A program made the translations under genes and the position numbers. A stretch of 45,258 bases of DNA from Microvirga subterranea (GTDB taxonomy: Bacteria > Pseudomonadota > Alphaproteobacteria > Rhizobiales > Beijerinckiaceae): positions 1-45,258 of the forward strand of contig NZ_QQBB01000019.1 of the NCBI RefSeq assembly GCF_003350535.1, written 5' to 3'. Of the stretch, positions 14,873-21,890 are shown one piece after another (the stretch's first letter is position 1; every line of letters starts with the position of its first letter). The notes under the pieces were generated by a model. That model had not been told where the DNA came from and did no database searches. It worked only from the letters and a program-made list of their open reading frames with translations.

Positions 14873-15628
14873 ATGGCTACCCAATTCCATATCACACGTC
14901 GCTCGATCCTTGCAGGCCTCGGCGCCTCAATTCCGATGGCTGCCGTTGCGGCGGCGCCGGTCTATGCCGAAAAGCATCCCGACGCGGATCTCCTGGCGCT
15001 CGGTCGCCAGTGGGAGGCAAGTGCGGCGGCCCTCGACGCGAACCGCAAGGCCTTCGATGCCGCTGAAGCGCGCTTCGAGCAGATCGCGCCTGACCACCCT
15101 GAGGAGTTGTTCGAACAGAAAGGCGACTTCTCTCTTGGGATCGTAGGCGCTCGCGACCATCAGAACGGCCGACGCTGGTATGTGAACCGGATCGATGAAC
15201 TGAGGGCCAAGCCTCGCCTTAAACAGGATTGGAGCCAAGTCACAGAAGGCCCGAACGGAGAGCAGGTCTGTGCATGGGTTCCTGATCCGAACGCACAGGC
15301 GCGGGCCGACGAGATCGTGGCGGCCTATGACCTATGGGTGGCAGCCCGCGTGCGAGCGGAAAAGGAGGCCGGTCTTACGGCAGCCTATGCCGAGGAAGAG
15401 CGCTTGGCGAAGATCGATAGTGACCTTCGCCAGCGGATCGCACTGATACCCGCCCGCACCATGGAAGGCTTGGCCGTCAAGGCCCGTGTCTATGCCTGGT
15501 TCATGGGTGGCGAGGACGAGATTGAGAGCGAGTTCGCCCGGCACCTTGAGATGAATGGCCCGACAGACGAGACGATCATGCTGGCTATGGTCCGGGATCT
15601 GCTCCGCATGAAGGCGTATTCCGCCTAG
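14873..15628 (+). CDS. Tat-signal exported protein, unknown function
   Basis: A 251-residue protein whose N-terminus is a twin-arginine signal (TRRSILAGLGASIPMAA, Arg9-Arg10), with probable cleavage after PVYA at about 32. The mature part is almost wholly helical and charged, without Cys or known cofactor motifs. It would be exported folded to the periplasm. ATG 14873 follows AGGAGC. Export by Tat is unusual for a replication or packaging gene and suggests a role in the host as lysogen. No family named. Confidence 0.75.
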   Translation: MATQFHITRRSILAGLGASIPMAAVAAAPVYAEKHPDADLLALGRQWEASAAALDANRKAFDAAEARFEQIAPDHPEELFEQKGDFSLGIVGARDHQNGRRWYVNRIDELRAKPRLKQDWSQVTEGPNGEQVCAWVPDPNAQARADEIVAAYDLWVAARVRAEKEAGLTAAYAEEERLAKIDSDLRQRIALIPARTMEGLAVKARVYAWFMGGEDEIESEFARHLEMNGPTDETIMLAMVRDLLRMKAYSA

Positions 15629-15641
15629 CCAGCAGGGAGAG

Positions 15642-15664
15642 TGTCCGAAGTTGTCCGCAGTTTA
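15642..15664 (+). promoter_or_regulatory. Tandem direct-repeat site ahead of the regulator operon
   Basis: TGTCCGAAGT followed at once by TGTCCGCAGT and then TTA, matching 21 of 23 bases of the site ahead of the head operon (3844-3866). Here it is joined directly to the first of two palindromes. A common activator acting on both promoters is the simplest reading. Confidence 0.55.
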
Positions 15665-15683
15665 AGATAACAGGCTGTTATCT
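15665..15683. promoter_or_regulatory. Operator-like palindrome 1 of the regulator gene
   Basis: AGATAACAG, G, CTGTTATCT: a perfect 9-1-9 inverted repeat, identical to the copy at 15698-15716 with 33 bases between centres (about three helix turns). The two lie in the last 60 bases before the regulator's ATG at 15725, which fits autorepression. Confidence 0.7.
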
Positions 15684-15697
15684 CGCTCTTGCCGCGA

Positions 15698-15716
15698 AGA
15701 TAACAGGCTGTTATCT
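15698..15716. promoter_or_regulatory. Operator-like palindrome 2 of the regulator gene
   Basis: The second copy of AGATAACAG, G, CTGTTATCT, extendable by one base on each side. It ends 8 bases before the ATG at 15725, so bound protein would block the promoter or ribosome site directly. No further copies were seen in the element. Confidence 0.7.
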
Positions 15717-15724
15717 TTAGGCTC

Positions 15725-16528
15725 ATGGTAATCGAACTCTTCCCCCCGATCCTCTACGATCCTCAATTCTCGCGGGATGACGTCCTCAGGGTTTGCGACA
15801 CCTCGAGCGGCACCCTAAAGGGCATTTTGGACCGCAAGCAGGTTACGCTCCGCAGCGAGCATAACCCTGGCACAGGCCGTCGCCGGATGTTCACTGGCGG
15901 CGACATTCTGAAGATCAACACTGCCATCATCGCCAGCGGGATCGGCTTCCCGCTACGGTGGGTCTACATCCTGGCTGATCAGGTTGAGCGCCGGGCGAGT
16001 GGCAGGCTGACAGGAACCTCCCTCGAGGGATGCCGGCATTTCGCCATGGCCTTCCATCCGAATAAGGCGGGTGATGATTGGGCCTTCGTTCCGATCAAGG
16101 ACGGCCAGGAGGCTTCGCCCCTCCCGATCGCCTGCCAGGTTATCGACGTGGATCGCTTGATCGATGAGACGATCGCGAAGCTGAATGCTGTCGTCAATGA
16201 GGAGCCCATCCCATCCTTCGACGTTCCAGAGCCCAAGTTCGAGAACCCTTATTCCCCGGAGCATGACTTCTTCGGGATCTGGACGAAGGACGATCAAGGC
16301 CGGAACTGCCTCGTGGGCCTGAGCTTCGATGAGACCGCGGAGTACAAGCGGCTGGAAGCCCTATGGATCCAAGACGTCTCACAGGATGACGAGGGCCGCA
16401 AGGTGATCATGCAATCGGGGGAAGAGACCCGATATCGCGAGCTCCGGAAGCGGCATCAGCGAGCGCATGAAATCTCCCGCTTTGGTCTTACCGAAGACGG
16501 CTATTTGCCGACGGGAGACGGAGAATGA
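15725..16528 (+). CDS. MerR-like DNA-binding regulator of the element
   Basis: A 267-residue protein. Residues 15-75 resemble a MerR/HTH_17-type winged helix (FSRDDVLRVCDTSSGTLKGI, then GRRRMFTGGDILKINTA). The rest is a helical and mixed domain without a known name. It has two identical palindromes and one tandem repeat directly upstream, so it is the best candidate for the element's own switch protein. The ribosome site is weak (TTAGG), so it may be made at low level. Its stop overlaps the next start (ATGA). Which site it binds is not known. Confidence 0.7.
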   Translation: MVIELFPPILYDPQFSRDDVLRVCDTSSGTLKGILDRKQVTLRSEHNPGTGRRRMFTGGDILKINTAIIASGIGFPLRWVYILADQVERRASGRLTGTSLEGCRHFAMAFHPNKAGDDWAFVPIKDGQEASPLPIACQVIDVDRLIDETIAKLNAVVNEEPIPSFDVPEPKFENPYSPEHDFFGIWTKDDQGRNCLVGLSFDETAEYKRLEALWIQDVSQDDEGRKVIMQSGEETRYRELRKRHQRAHEISRFGLTEDGYLPTGDGE

Positions 16529-16722
16529 GCAGTGACCGTCTCATCCGCGGCGCAAAAGTCATCGGTCGGTCGCTCGGGATCTCCGAGCGCACCGCTCGCC
16601 GCTGGGCAGCCAAGGGCATTCTCCAGGCTCACAAAGTCAACGGCAGAACAAGCCCGCTCACTGCGAGGAAATCAGACATCGATCGCCTGAAAAGCCACCT
16701 CGCGTATGAAGAGGGTGAGTAA
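16525..16722 (+). CDS. Small helix-turn-helix protein (AlpA/excisionase-like)
   Basis: A 65-residue HTH protein. AKVIGRSLGISERTARRWAA is a clear helix-turn-helix, followed by a wing-like strand (HKVNGRTSPLTARKSDIDRL) as in the HTH_17 and AlpA families. It overlaps the upstream regulator by 4 bases and ends next to the following start. Satellites use such proteins as activators or excisionases; which applies here cannot be told from sequence. Confidence 0.75.
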   Translation: MSSDRLIRGAKVIGRSLGISERTARRWAAKGILQAHKVNGRTSPLTARKSDIDRLKSHLAYEEGE

Positions 16723-16986
16723 ATGTCCCGACGTGAAGCGCATCCCACTCCCGTTACGTATGCCAGGTTTGAGATCCGGCCACGCCGGTTCCTGCGGCGT
16801 GAGGATGCCGCCTTCTACATCGACGTCAGTCCGACAAAGTTCGACCAGATGGTTGCAGATGGCCGAATGCCCAAGCCGTGCCGGATAGATGGCTGCGTGC
16901 GGTGGGACATCCGCAAGCTAGACATGGCTGCTGATCTGATCTCCGATCCCGAAGAGGCCACCAATGGCCGTGAGATCGAGATCTAA
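16723..16986 (+). CDS. Second small HTH protein, AlpA/Xis-like
   Basis: An 87-residue protein directly after the preceding stop. LRREDAAFYIDVSPTKFDQM, then ADGRMPKPCRIDGCVRWD is the classic AlpA/HTH_17 arrangement: helix-turn-helix followed by a wing ending in Arg-Trp-Asp. AlpA homologues control integrase or excision and, in Gram-negative satellites, operon activation. The gene overlaps or nearly abuts the integrase start. A GGTGGGACAT motif inside it (16901-16910) resembles the attachment-arm sites. Confidence 0.8.
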   Translation: MSRREAHPTPVTYARFEIRPRRFLRREDAAFYIDVSPTKFDQMVADGRMPKPCRIDGCVRWDIRKLDMAADLISDPEEATNGREIEI

Positions 16987-16987
16987 T

Positions 16988-18133
16988 ATGCCCCACAGAT
17001 TGCCCAAGTACTGCACTGAAGACGTGGACCGCCATGGCAATCCCCGCATCTATTTCCGGCGCCCTGGCCAGAAGAAGATCAGACTGAAGGGCATTCCGTG
17101 GTCCGAACCCTTCATGGAGTCCTATCGGCTCGCGGTCGAGGGCAAGCTCCAATCGGAGCCATCTGCCAAGCGCCCGAAGGCAAAGCCGAACACGGTCCGG
17201 TGGCTTGTCGAGGAGTACTTAGGCTCCGCATTCTTTTCAGATCGCTGCCCGTCGCCGCGGACCCGCAAAATACGGCGCCGCGAGCTAGAGGCGCTGTGTG
17301 AGAAGGCTGGCGACGAGCCGATCTCGAGCATTACTGCGAAGGTCATCCGCAAGGGCATGGACCGCCGGAAGGACAAGCCAGAGGCAGCAAACACCTTTTT
17401 GAAGGCCCTGCGCGGGCTCTTCGCCTTCGCCGTTGATTACGAGCACATTCCAGCCGATCCCACTGCCAGCGTGAAAAAGCTTCGGAGCCACAATCCTGAA
17501 GGCTGGCACACGTGGACCGTCGAAGAGGTGCGTCAGTACGAGCAGCGCCATCCGATTGGCACCAAGGCGCGCCTCGCGCTTGCGCTGTTACTCTATACCG
17601 GCGCACGGCGCTCGGACGTGGTTCAGTTGGGTCGGCAGCATATACGAGACGGCCAACTGAAATTCCGTGTCTACAAGAACCGGCTCAGGAAGCACGTCGA
17701 GATTGAGATCCCCGTGCTGCCTGAACTGCGGGAGGTCATCGACGCCACCTCTGAGAAGGGCGATCTGACCTTCATGATTTCGGATCATGGCCGCGCGTGG
17801 GCGAGCGGAGACAGTTTCGGCAATAAGTTCCGGGACTGGTGCACTGAGGCCGGGCTGCCTCATTGCTCACCGCATGGCCTACGCAAGGCCGGCGCGACGA
17901 TCGCAGCCGAGAACGGGGCGAGCGAGCCCCAACTCATGGCGATCTACGGTTGGTCTGATCCGAAGATGGCCGCTCTCTACACACGCAAGGCAAACCGGAA
18001 GCGGCTTGCTGGAGATGCCGCGCACCTCATGGTGCCGCGTCAAACCGAGAACGAAACTGTCCCACTTTCGGGCTCGGTGGAAAACAGTGGGACAAAGACC
18101 CCGAAAAATACGAGGAAAATCAATGCGATCTAA
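16988..18133 (+). CDS. int: Tyrosine integrase
   Basis: A 381-residue site-specific tyrosine recombinase. Catalytic residues can be placed: Arg207 (TGARRSDVVQL), the HxxR box His296-x2-Arg299 (SPHGLRKAG), Trp322 (YGWSDPKM) and the nucleophile Tyr331 (AALYTRKA). The N-terminal 60 residues, with RIYFRRPGQKKIRLKG, are the likely arm-binding domain. ATG 16964 is possible but lies inside the preceding gene. The gene ends 5 bases before the attachment core, and its last codons carry two putative arm sites. It should recombine at tRNA-Leu(CAA). Confidence 0.95.
   Translation: MPHRLPKYCTEDVDRHGNPRIYFRRPGQKKIRLKGIPWSEPFMESYRLAVEGKLQSEPSAKRPKAKPNTVRWLVEEYLGSAFFSDRCPSPRTRKIRRRELEALCEKAGDEPISSITAKVIRKGMDRRKDKPEAANTFLKALRGLFAFAVDYEHIPADPTASVKKLRSHNPEGWHTWTVEEVRQYEQRHPIGTKARLALALLLYTGARRSDVVQLGRQHIRDGQLKFRVYKNRLRKHVEIEIPVLPELREVIDATSEKGDLTFMISDHGRAWASGDSFGNKFRDWCTEAGLPHCSPHGLRKAGATIAAENGASEPQLMAIYGWSDPKMAALYTRKANRKRLAGDAAHLMVPRQTENETVPLSGSVENSGTKTPKNTRKINAI
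18057..18066 (-). promoter_or_regulatory. Putative integrase arm site, right end (inverted copy)
   Basis: CTGTCCCACT lies in the integrase C-terminal codons, 72 bases inside the right core. It is the complement of AGTGGGACAG, identical to the left-end copy at 632-641 in the opposite orientation. Arm sites inside the int 3' end are common in compact elements. Confidence 0.5.
18086..18095 (+). promoter_or_regulatory. Putative integrase arm site, right end
   Basis: AGTGGGACAA, 43 bases inside the right core and inverted with respect to the copy at 18057. The pair mirrors the left pair in spacing (35 and 84 bases on the left; 43 and 72 on the right). Confidence 0.5.
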
Positions 18134-18138
18134 AGGCT

Positions 18139-18156
18139 ATGGTGCCCCTGGCCGGG
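18139..18156. repeat. attR core within tRNA-Leu 3' end
   Basis: ATGGTGCCCCTGGCCGGG, identical to 579-596. It covers the last 17 bases of the tRNA-Leu gene (T-stem side, acceptor, discriminator A and CCA) plus one base beyond it. The tRNA is complete on this side. Confidence 0.85.
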
Positions 18157-18224
18157 ATCGAACCAGCACTCCTTGCGGAACTCGATTTTGAGTCGAGCGC
18201 GTCTACCAATTCCGCCACAGGGGC
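18140..18224 (-). tRNA. tRNA-Leu (anticodon CAA)
   Basis: An 85-base leucine tRNA with CCA encoded. The acceptor stem GCCCCTG pairs with CAGGGGC. The anticodon stem CTCGA/TCGAG holds the loop CTCAAAA, giving anticodon CAA (codon UUG). A long variable arm of the leucine class (TTCCGCAAGGAGT) and a T arm with loop TTCGATC are present. It is intact and serves as the attachment gene of the element on its left. Its own promoter should lie just above 18225. Confidence 0.95.
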
Positions 18225-18376
18225 AAGGAAGTGCCGAGTACCATGCCCGGCGAAGCATGGTCAATGCGGGAGATGCGAAGGCGCGCCGCAGGCAAGCCTC
18301 TCGCCAGCGGCGTCCGCTTGTGCTCAAAGGGGCGCCAGAACCGCCACAGACGATCCGGACACGGCCACGGTCTCCC

Positions 18377-18958
18377 ATGCTCAGACGCCTCTATGACTGG
18401 ACCCTCTCCCTCGCGGCCCGGCCCTCGGCGCCCTATGCGCTGGCCGCCGTGTCCTTCGCGGAGAGCTCCTTCTTTCCCGTGCCGCCGGACGTGATGCTGG
18501 TTCCGATGATGCTGGCTCGCCCGGACCGGGCCTGGGCCTATGCCCTGATCTGCACCGTCTCGTCCGTCATAGGCGGGGTCTTGGGCTACATGATCGGCCT
18601 GTTCCTCTACGACTCCATCGGAAGCTGGCTGTTTCAGGTCTACGGACTCGCGGAGGGAGCCGAGACCTTCCGGCATTCCTATGCGGAATACGGCCACTGG
18701 GTCATTCTCCTGAAGGGCCTCACGCCGATCCCCTACAAGCTCGTCACCATCACGTCGGGCTTCGCCGGGTACAGCCTGTTCTGGTTCGTGGTGCTCTCGA
18801 TCGTCACCCGGGGCGCCCGCTTCTTTGTCATCGCCCTGCTGATGACCCGCTTCGGGCCGGTGATCAAAAGCCTGATCGATCGTCACTTCAATCTGATCGC
18901 GGGGCTCGCCATCGTGGCCCTGGTGGGCGGCTTCGTGGCGTTCCGGTATCTGTTCTGA
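18377..18958 (+). CDS. YqaA-family membrane protein (SNARE-associated/DedA superfamily)
   Basis: A 193-residue inner-membrane protein of the YqaA/DedA superfamily. FAESSFFPVPPDVMLVPMML is the conserved re-entrant loop of the family, followed by GGVLGYMIG and the amphipathic LKGLTPIPYKLVTITSGFAG motif. About four to five hydrophobic segments are visible. DedA relatives flip or move lipids and affect membrane potential; the substrate of YqaA is not established. ATG 18377 gives the standard length; longer frames reach back into tRNA sequence. dsbB begins 11 bases downstream, probably in one operon. Confidence 0.85.
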   Translation: MLRRLYDWTLSLAARPSAPYALAAVSFAESSFFPVPPDVMLVPMMLARPDRAWAYALICTVSSVIGGVLGYMIGLFLYDSIGSWLFQVYGLAEGAETFRHSYAEYGHWVILLKGLTPIPYKLVTITSGFAGYSLFWFVVLSIVTRGARFFVIALLMTRFGPVIKSLIDRHFNLIAGLAIVALVGGFVAFRYLF

Positions 18959-18969
18959 AGGAGGCGCCG

Positions 18970-19455
18970 ATGCGGTTCGGTCTCACCTTGCGCCAGTCGG
19001 CCCTTGCCATCGCCCTGGGGGCGGCGGCGACGATCGGGGGCGCGCTCGTCTTCGAGCACGGGCTGGGTTATGTCCCCTGCAAGCTCTGCCTCATCCAGCG
19101 CAATCCGTATTATGCCGCCATCCCCCTTGCCTTGGTGGCGGCGTTGCTGCCGCCTCGTTGGACGAGGGCCGGTCTCTGGCTGCTGGCGCTCGTGTTCCTC
19201 GTCAGCGCGGGGCTCGGGGCCTATCACGCCGGCGTCGAATGGGGCTTCTGGGCGGGGCCCAGCGATTGCGGCGGCGCGCCTGCATCGGCTGCCGGCAACA
19301 TGGGCGACTTCCTCAACCAGCTGCAGACGACGCGGGTCGTCAGCTGCACGGAGGCAGCCTGGCGTTTCCTGGGGTTGTCGCTTGCGGGATGGAACGTGGT
19401 GATTTCGTTGGCGCTCGCGGCCTTCGCGGCCCTGACGGCGCGTAACGGGCGGTGA
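18970..19455 (+). CDS. dsbB: Disulfide bond formation protein B
   Basis: A 161-residue inner-membrane thiol oxidase that reoxidises DsbA and passes electrons to quinone. The periplasmic redox pairs are present: Cys37-x2-Cys40 (VPCKLC) and Cys100 with Cys126 (GPSDCGG; VVSCTEAAWRF). Four membrane helices fit. A strong ribosome site (GAAGGAGG) overlaps the end of yqaA, so the two are co-transcribed. Gene and length are standard. Confidence 0.92.
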   Translation: MRFGLTLRQSALAIALGAAATIGGALVFEHGLGYVPCKLCLIQRNPYYAAIPLALVAALLPPRWTRAGLWLLALVFLVSAGLGAYHAGVEWGFWAGPSDCGGAPASAAGNMGDFLNQLQTTRVVSCTEAAWRFLGLSLAGWNVVISLALAAFAALTARNGR

Positions 19456-19468
19456 GCCTAAGGAAGGC

Positions 19469-20038
19469 CTACGGCTCGAGTTCGCTGTCCCAGTAGAGAT
19501 AGTCGAGCCAGCTGTCGTGCAGGTAGTTCGGCGGGAAAAGGCGTCCGTTGGAATGCAGGTCGTGAACGGTCGGGGCGAAGGGATTCTGCCGGGGCCACAT
19601 CTCCACTTCGCGGGGCAGCCGGTCGGCCTTCTTCAGATTGCAGGGGGCGCAGGCGGCAACCACGTTTTCCCAGGTCGTTTGTCCCCCCTTCGACCGGGGG
19701 ATGACATGATCGAAGGTCAGGTCCTCGCGGGCACCGCAATATTGGCAGGTGAAACGGTCGCGAAGAAAGACGTTGAAGCGGGTGAAAGCCGGGTGCCGTG
19801 AGGGTTTGACGTAGGTCTTGAGCGAAATCACCGAGGGGAGGCGGATCTCGAAGGTCGGACTTCGCACGACCTTGTCGTATTCCGAGACGATGTTCACCCG
19901 GTCGAGAAAGACCGCCTTGATCGCATCCTGCCAGCACCAGATGGACAAGGGGTAGTAACTCAAGGGCCGGAAATCGGCATTGAGGACGAGGGCCGGGCAG
20001 GCCTCCGGTCTCACAACAGGCTGGACGTGTATCGTCAC
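19469..20038 (-). CDS. HNH endonuclease family protein (chromosomal)
   Basis: A 189-residue protein with a C-terminal HNH module: FTCQYCGAREDLTFDHVIPR, then GGQTTWENVVAACAPCNLKK (zinc Cys pairs CxxC and CxxC around DH and N). The N-terminus (ALVLNADFRPLSYYPLSIW) is a conserved alphaproteobacterial extension. It is a single chromosomal gene and is not tied to the element, whose own HNH gene is unrelated in its N-terminus. Likely DNA cleavage or repair; the target is unknown. Confidence 0.88.
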   Translation of the reverse strand: MTIHVQPVVRPEACPALVLNADFRPLSYYPLSIWCWQDAIKAVFLDRVNIVSEYDKVVRSPTFEIRLPSVISLKTYVKPSRHPAFTRFNVFLRDRFTCQYCGAREDLTFDHVIPRSKGGQTTWENVVAACAPCNLKKADRLPREVEMWPRQNPFAPTVHDLHSNGRLFPPNYLHDSWLDYLYWDSELEP

Positions 20039-20224
20039 CTCACCTCCTCACAGCGAGAAGATCTGCACCCCGTATGTATTAAGACTAGGTCACTGTGACA
20101 TTGTTGTGAAGCGCAGATCCTCGGTCGTCGGTGCCGCACCCACAAAAAAAACGGCAGATGAAATGCCTCATGTCCGATGATAGGAAGCCTGACCTTCCTC
20201 CCGCTCCTGTTTTACGGGAAATCG

Positions 20225-20743
20225 ATGAGCATCCTTCAGCAGGGCCTGGCCTGGATCGAGCCTGCCGTCGCCGCCTACGGGGCCTTCGCGCTCTTCCTCA
20301 TCATCTATCTCGAGTCCTTCGGGGCGCCGTTGCCGGGAGAAAGCGCTCTGCTTGCCGCGTCCCTGCTGGCGGTCCGGGGCGATCTCGCCATCGAGCATGT
20401 GTTTCTGGCCGCCTGGTTCGGCGGCGTCCTCGGGGACAGCACCGGCTACCTCATCGGACGCTTCGGCGGACGGCTGCTGCTTCAGCGCTTCGGGCACCTC
20501 GTCAAGCTGACGCCGGAGCGCTTGGAGCACGTGGAGGATCTGGCTCGCCGGAGAGGCTTCGTCATGGTCATGACGGCGCGCTTCGTCGTTCTGCTCCGTC
20601 AGCTCAACGGGGTCGTGGCGGGCTCCATCGCCATGCCCTGGCGTCACTTCGTGGCCGCGAACATCCTCGGGGCGGCTCTCTGGGCCGGCCTCTGGAGCTT
20701 CGGTCCCTACTTCTTCACGGACCTGTTTCACCGCTGGATCTAA
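20225..20743 (+). CDS. DedA family membrane protein
   Basis: A 172-residue DedA/VTT-domain protein: IYLESFGAPLPGESALLAAS is the family loop, GVLGDSTGYLIGRFGG follows, then RRGFVMVMTARFVVLLRQLN with the conserved Arg, as in DedA flippase-like proteins of undecaprenyl or phospholipid carriers. ATG 20225 was chosen for family length, but ATG 20177 also lies in frame. Its stop overlaps that of the convergent cytochrome gene by 4 bases. Confidence 0.87.
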   Translation: MSILQQGLAWIEPAVAAYGAFALFLIIYLESFGAPLPGESALLAASLLAVRGDLAIEHVFLAAWFGGVLGDSTGYLIGRFGGRLLLQRFGHLVKLTPERLEHVEDLARRRGFVMVMTARFVVLLRQLNGVVAGSIAMPWRHFVAANILGAALWAGLWSFGPYFFTDLFHRWI

Positions 20744-21747
20744 GGGGCGGGCTTGGGGCCGCGGGCCGCCTTCAGGCGGGCCAGCTCCTCCCGGATCGGC
20801 CCGAAGGGGCCGTAGACGTGCTGCTCCCGGCTGAAGCCGTCCGCATAGGGGCCGTAGGGCGCGTCGACGGGCTTCCGCAGCCTGTCCGGGAAATCCTTGT
20901 CGAGATCCGCCTTTTGGGGGCGCGGCTGCGAGACCACGAAGGCCGCCACGTCCCAGGCCTCTTCAGGCGAAAGGCGCGGCAGGACATAGCTCACGCCGTT
21001 CGGCATGTTGAAATGCACGAAATTGGCGATCGTCGTGAGGCGGTTCATGCCGGCTCCGTCATTGAAGCTGTCGGGTCCCCAGAGCGGCGGGACCATGTAG
21101 CCGAGATCGGCCACGGAGGCGTCCCGACGAAGGCCTTCGCCGTTCGCACCGTGGCAGGCGACGCAGGTCCGCTGAAAGATCTCCCGTCCACGCTGCGGGT
21201 CGGCGGCGCGGTCGAGCTCGGGCATATGGCCGGCTCCATACCCGGTCAGGGTCTCGCCGGGCCTCACGCCGGAGGACAGAAAGGCGATGTAGGCCACCAT
21301 GGCCCTCATCTCCGGCGCATCGGCCGGCAGGGGGCGCCCGTTCATGCTGCGGGTCATGCAGGCGTTGAGCCGCTGCTCGAGGCTGATAGCCTCGCCTTGT
21401 TCCGCGTCATACTGCGGAAACTGGCCGAGGAGCCCCCAGAGCGGGTTGCCGAACTTCTTCGCGCCGGCGTCGAGATGGCAGTTGCGGCAGGCCAGGTTGT
21501 TGCCGGCATAGCGCTTGGCCGGATCGGCCACTCCGGGGCCGATATGGGCATAGGTGGCCGTGATCAGGTCGCGGCCTCTCCTCACCAGACGCCCCTGATC
21601 GTCGTCCGGCAGGGAGCCGATGTCGGGCACGTTCCAGAACGGGTCGGGGGAGGGGGCATGCGTTTGTGCGAGGCCCTGGCTCGAAGAGATGGCCACGCCG
21701 GCGAGCACCAGGGCGGCGGCTGCCGCACGCAGCGAATATTGAAACAT
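20740..21747 (-). CDS. Dihaem cytochrome c, TsdA-like
   Basis: A 335-residue exported cytochrome. A signal peptide (cleavage near SQGLAQ) is followed by two haem sites: Cys87-x2-Cys90-His91 (CRNCH) and Cys195-x2-Cys198-His199 (CVACH). LEQRLNACMTRSMNG (Cys130) matches the Cys that ligates haem 1 in TsdA thiosulfate dehydrogenases and SoxA-related proteins. It may therefore oxidise thiosulfate to tetrathionate or run the reverse reaction; the substrate is not proven. Length is normal for the family. REP-like palindromes lie upstream at 21829-21939. Confidence 0.82.
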   Translation of the reverse strand: MFQYSLRAAAAALVLAGVAISSSQGLAQTHAPSPDPFWNVPDIGSLPDDDQGRLVRRGRDLITATYAHIGPGVADPAKRYAGNNLACRNCHLDAGAKKFGNPLWGLLGQFPQYDAEQGEAISLEQRLNACMTRSMNGRPLPADAPEMRAMVAYIAFLSSGVRPGETLTGYGAGHMPELDRAADPQRGREIFQRTCVACHGANGEGLRRDASVADLGYMVPPLWGPDSFNDGAGMNRLTTIANFVHFNMPNGVSYVLPRLSPEEAWDVAAFVVSQPRPQKADLDKDFPDRLRKPVDAPYGPYADGFSREQHVYGPFGPIREELARLKAARGPKPAP

Positions 21748-21828
21748 GGCCCCACGCCCCTTTTTCTGCTTTGCGCAGGATAAAGGGGACGCCTCCGGGC
21801 GAACAGATGGGGCGGGAAGAAATCCTTA

Positions 21829-21876
21829 AGCATCGGACCCAAAAGTGGCTCCACTTTTGGAACCGGTTCCGATGCT
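21829..21876. repeat. REP-like extragenic palindrome
   Basis: AGCATCGGA and TCCGATGCT bracket an inner inverted pair CCAAAAGTGG / CCACTTTTGG. The same design with identical outer arms occurs at 32199-32246. This is a dispersed extragenic palindrome of the chromosome, in the gap between hbd and the cytochrome gene. Confidence 0.75.
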
Positions 21877-21890
21877 CCACTCTCTCAGCC

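Larger units (their letters stand above)
579..18156. mobile_element. Integrated capsid-forming, tail-less phage satellite (cf-PICI-like), about 17.6 kb
   Basis: The element is bounded by an exact 18-bp direct repeat (ATGGTGCCCCTGGCCGGG) at 579-596 and 18139-18156. The right copy is the 3' end of an intact tRNA-Leu gene. Inside are a tyrosine integrase next to the tRNA, AlpA/Xis-like proteins, a RepA-like ATPase and one head/packaging operon. No tail tube, tape measure, baseplate, holin or lysin can be recognised, although the full 17.6 kb is accounted for. This is the gene set of capsid-forming phage-inducible chromosomal islands, which make their own heads and take tails from a helper phage. 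A prophage whose tail genes were replaced by cargo is the main alternative. The genes are intact and tightly overlapped, which argues against simple decay. Confidence 0.8.

Noticed and set aside
20131..21783. Plus-strand 550-codon frame over the DedA and cytochrome genes
   Set aside because: It is a shadow with repetitive Arg/Gly/Ala content. The real genes on both strands have haem and DedA motifs.
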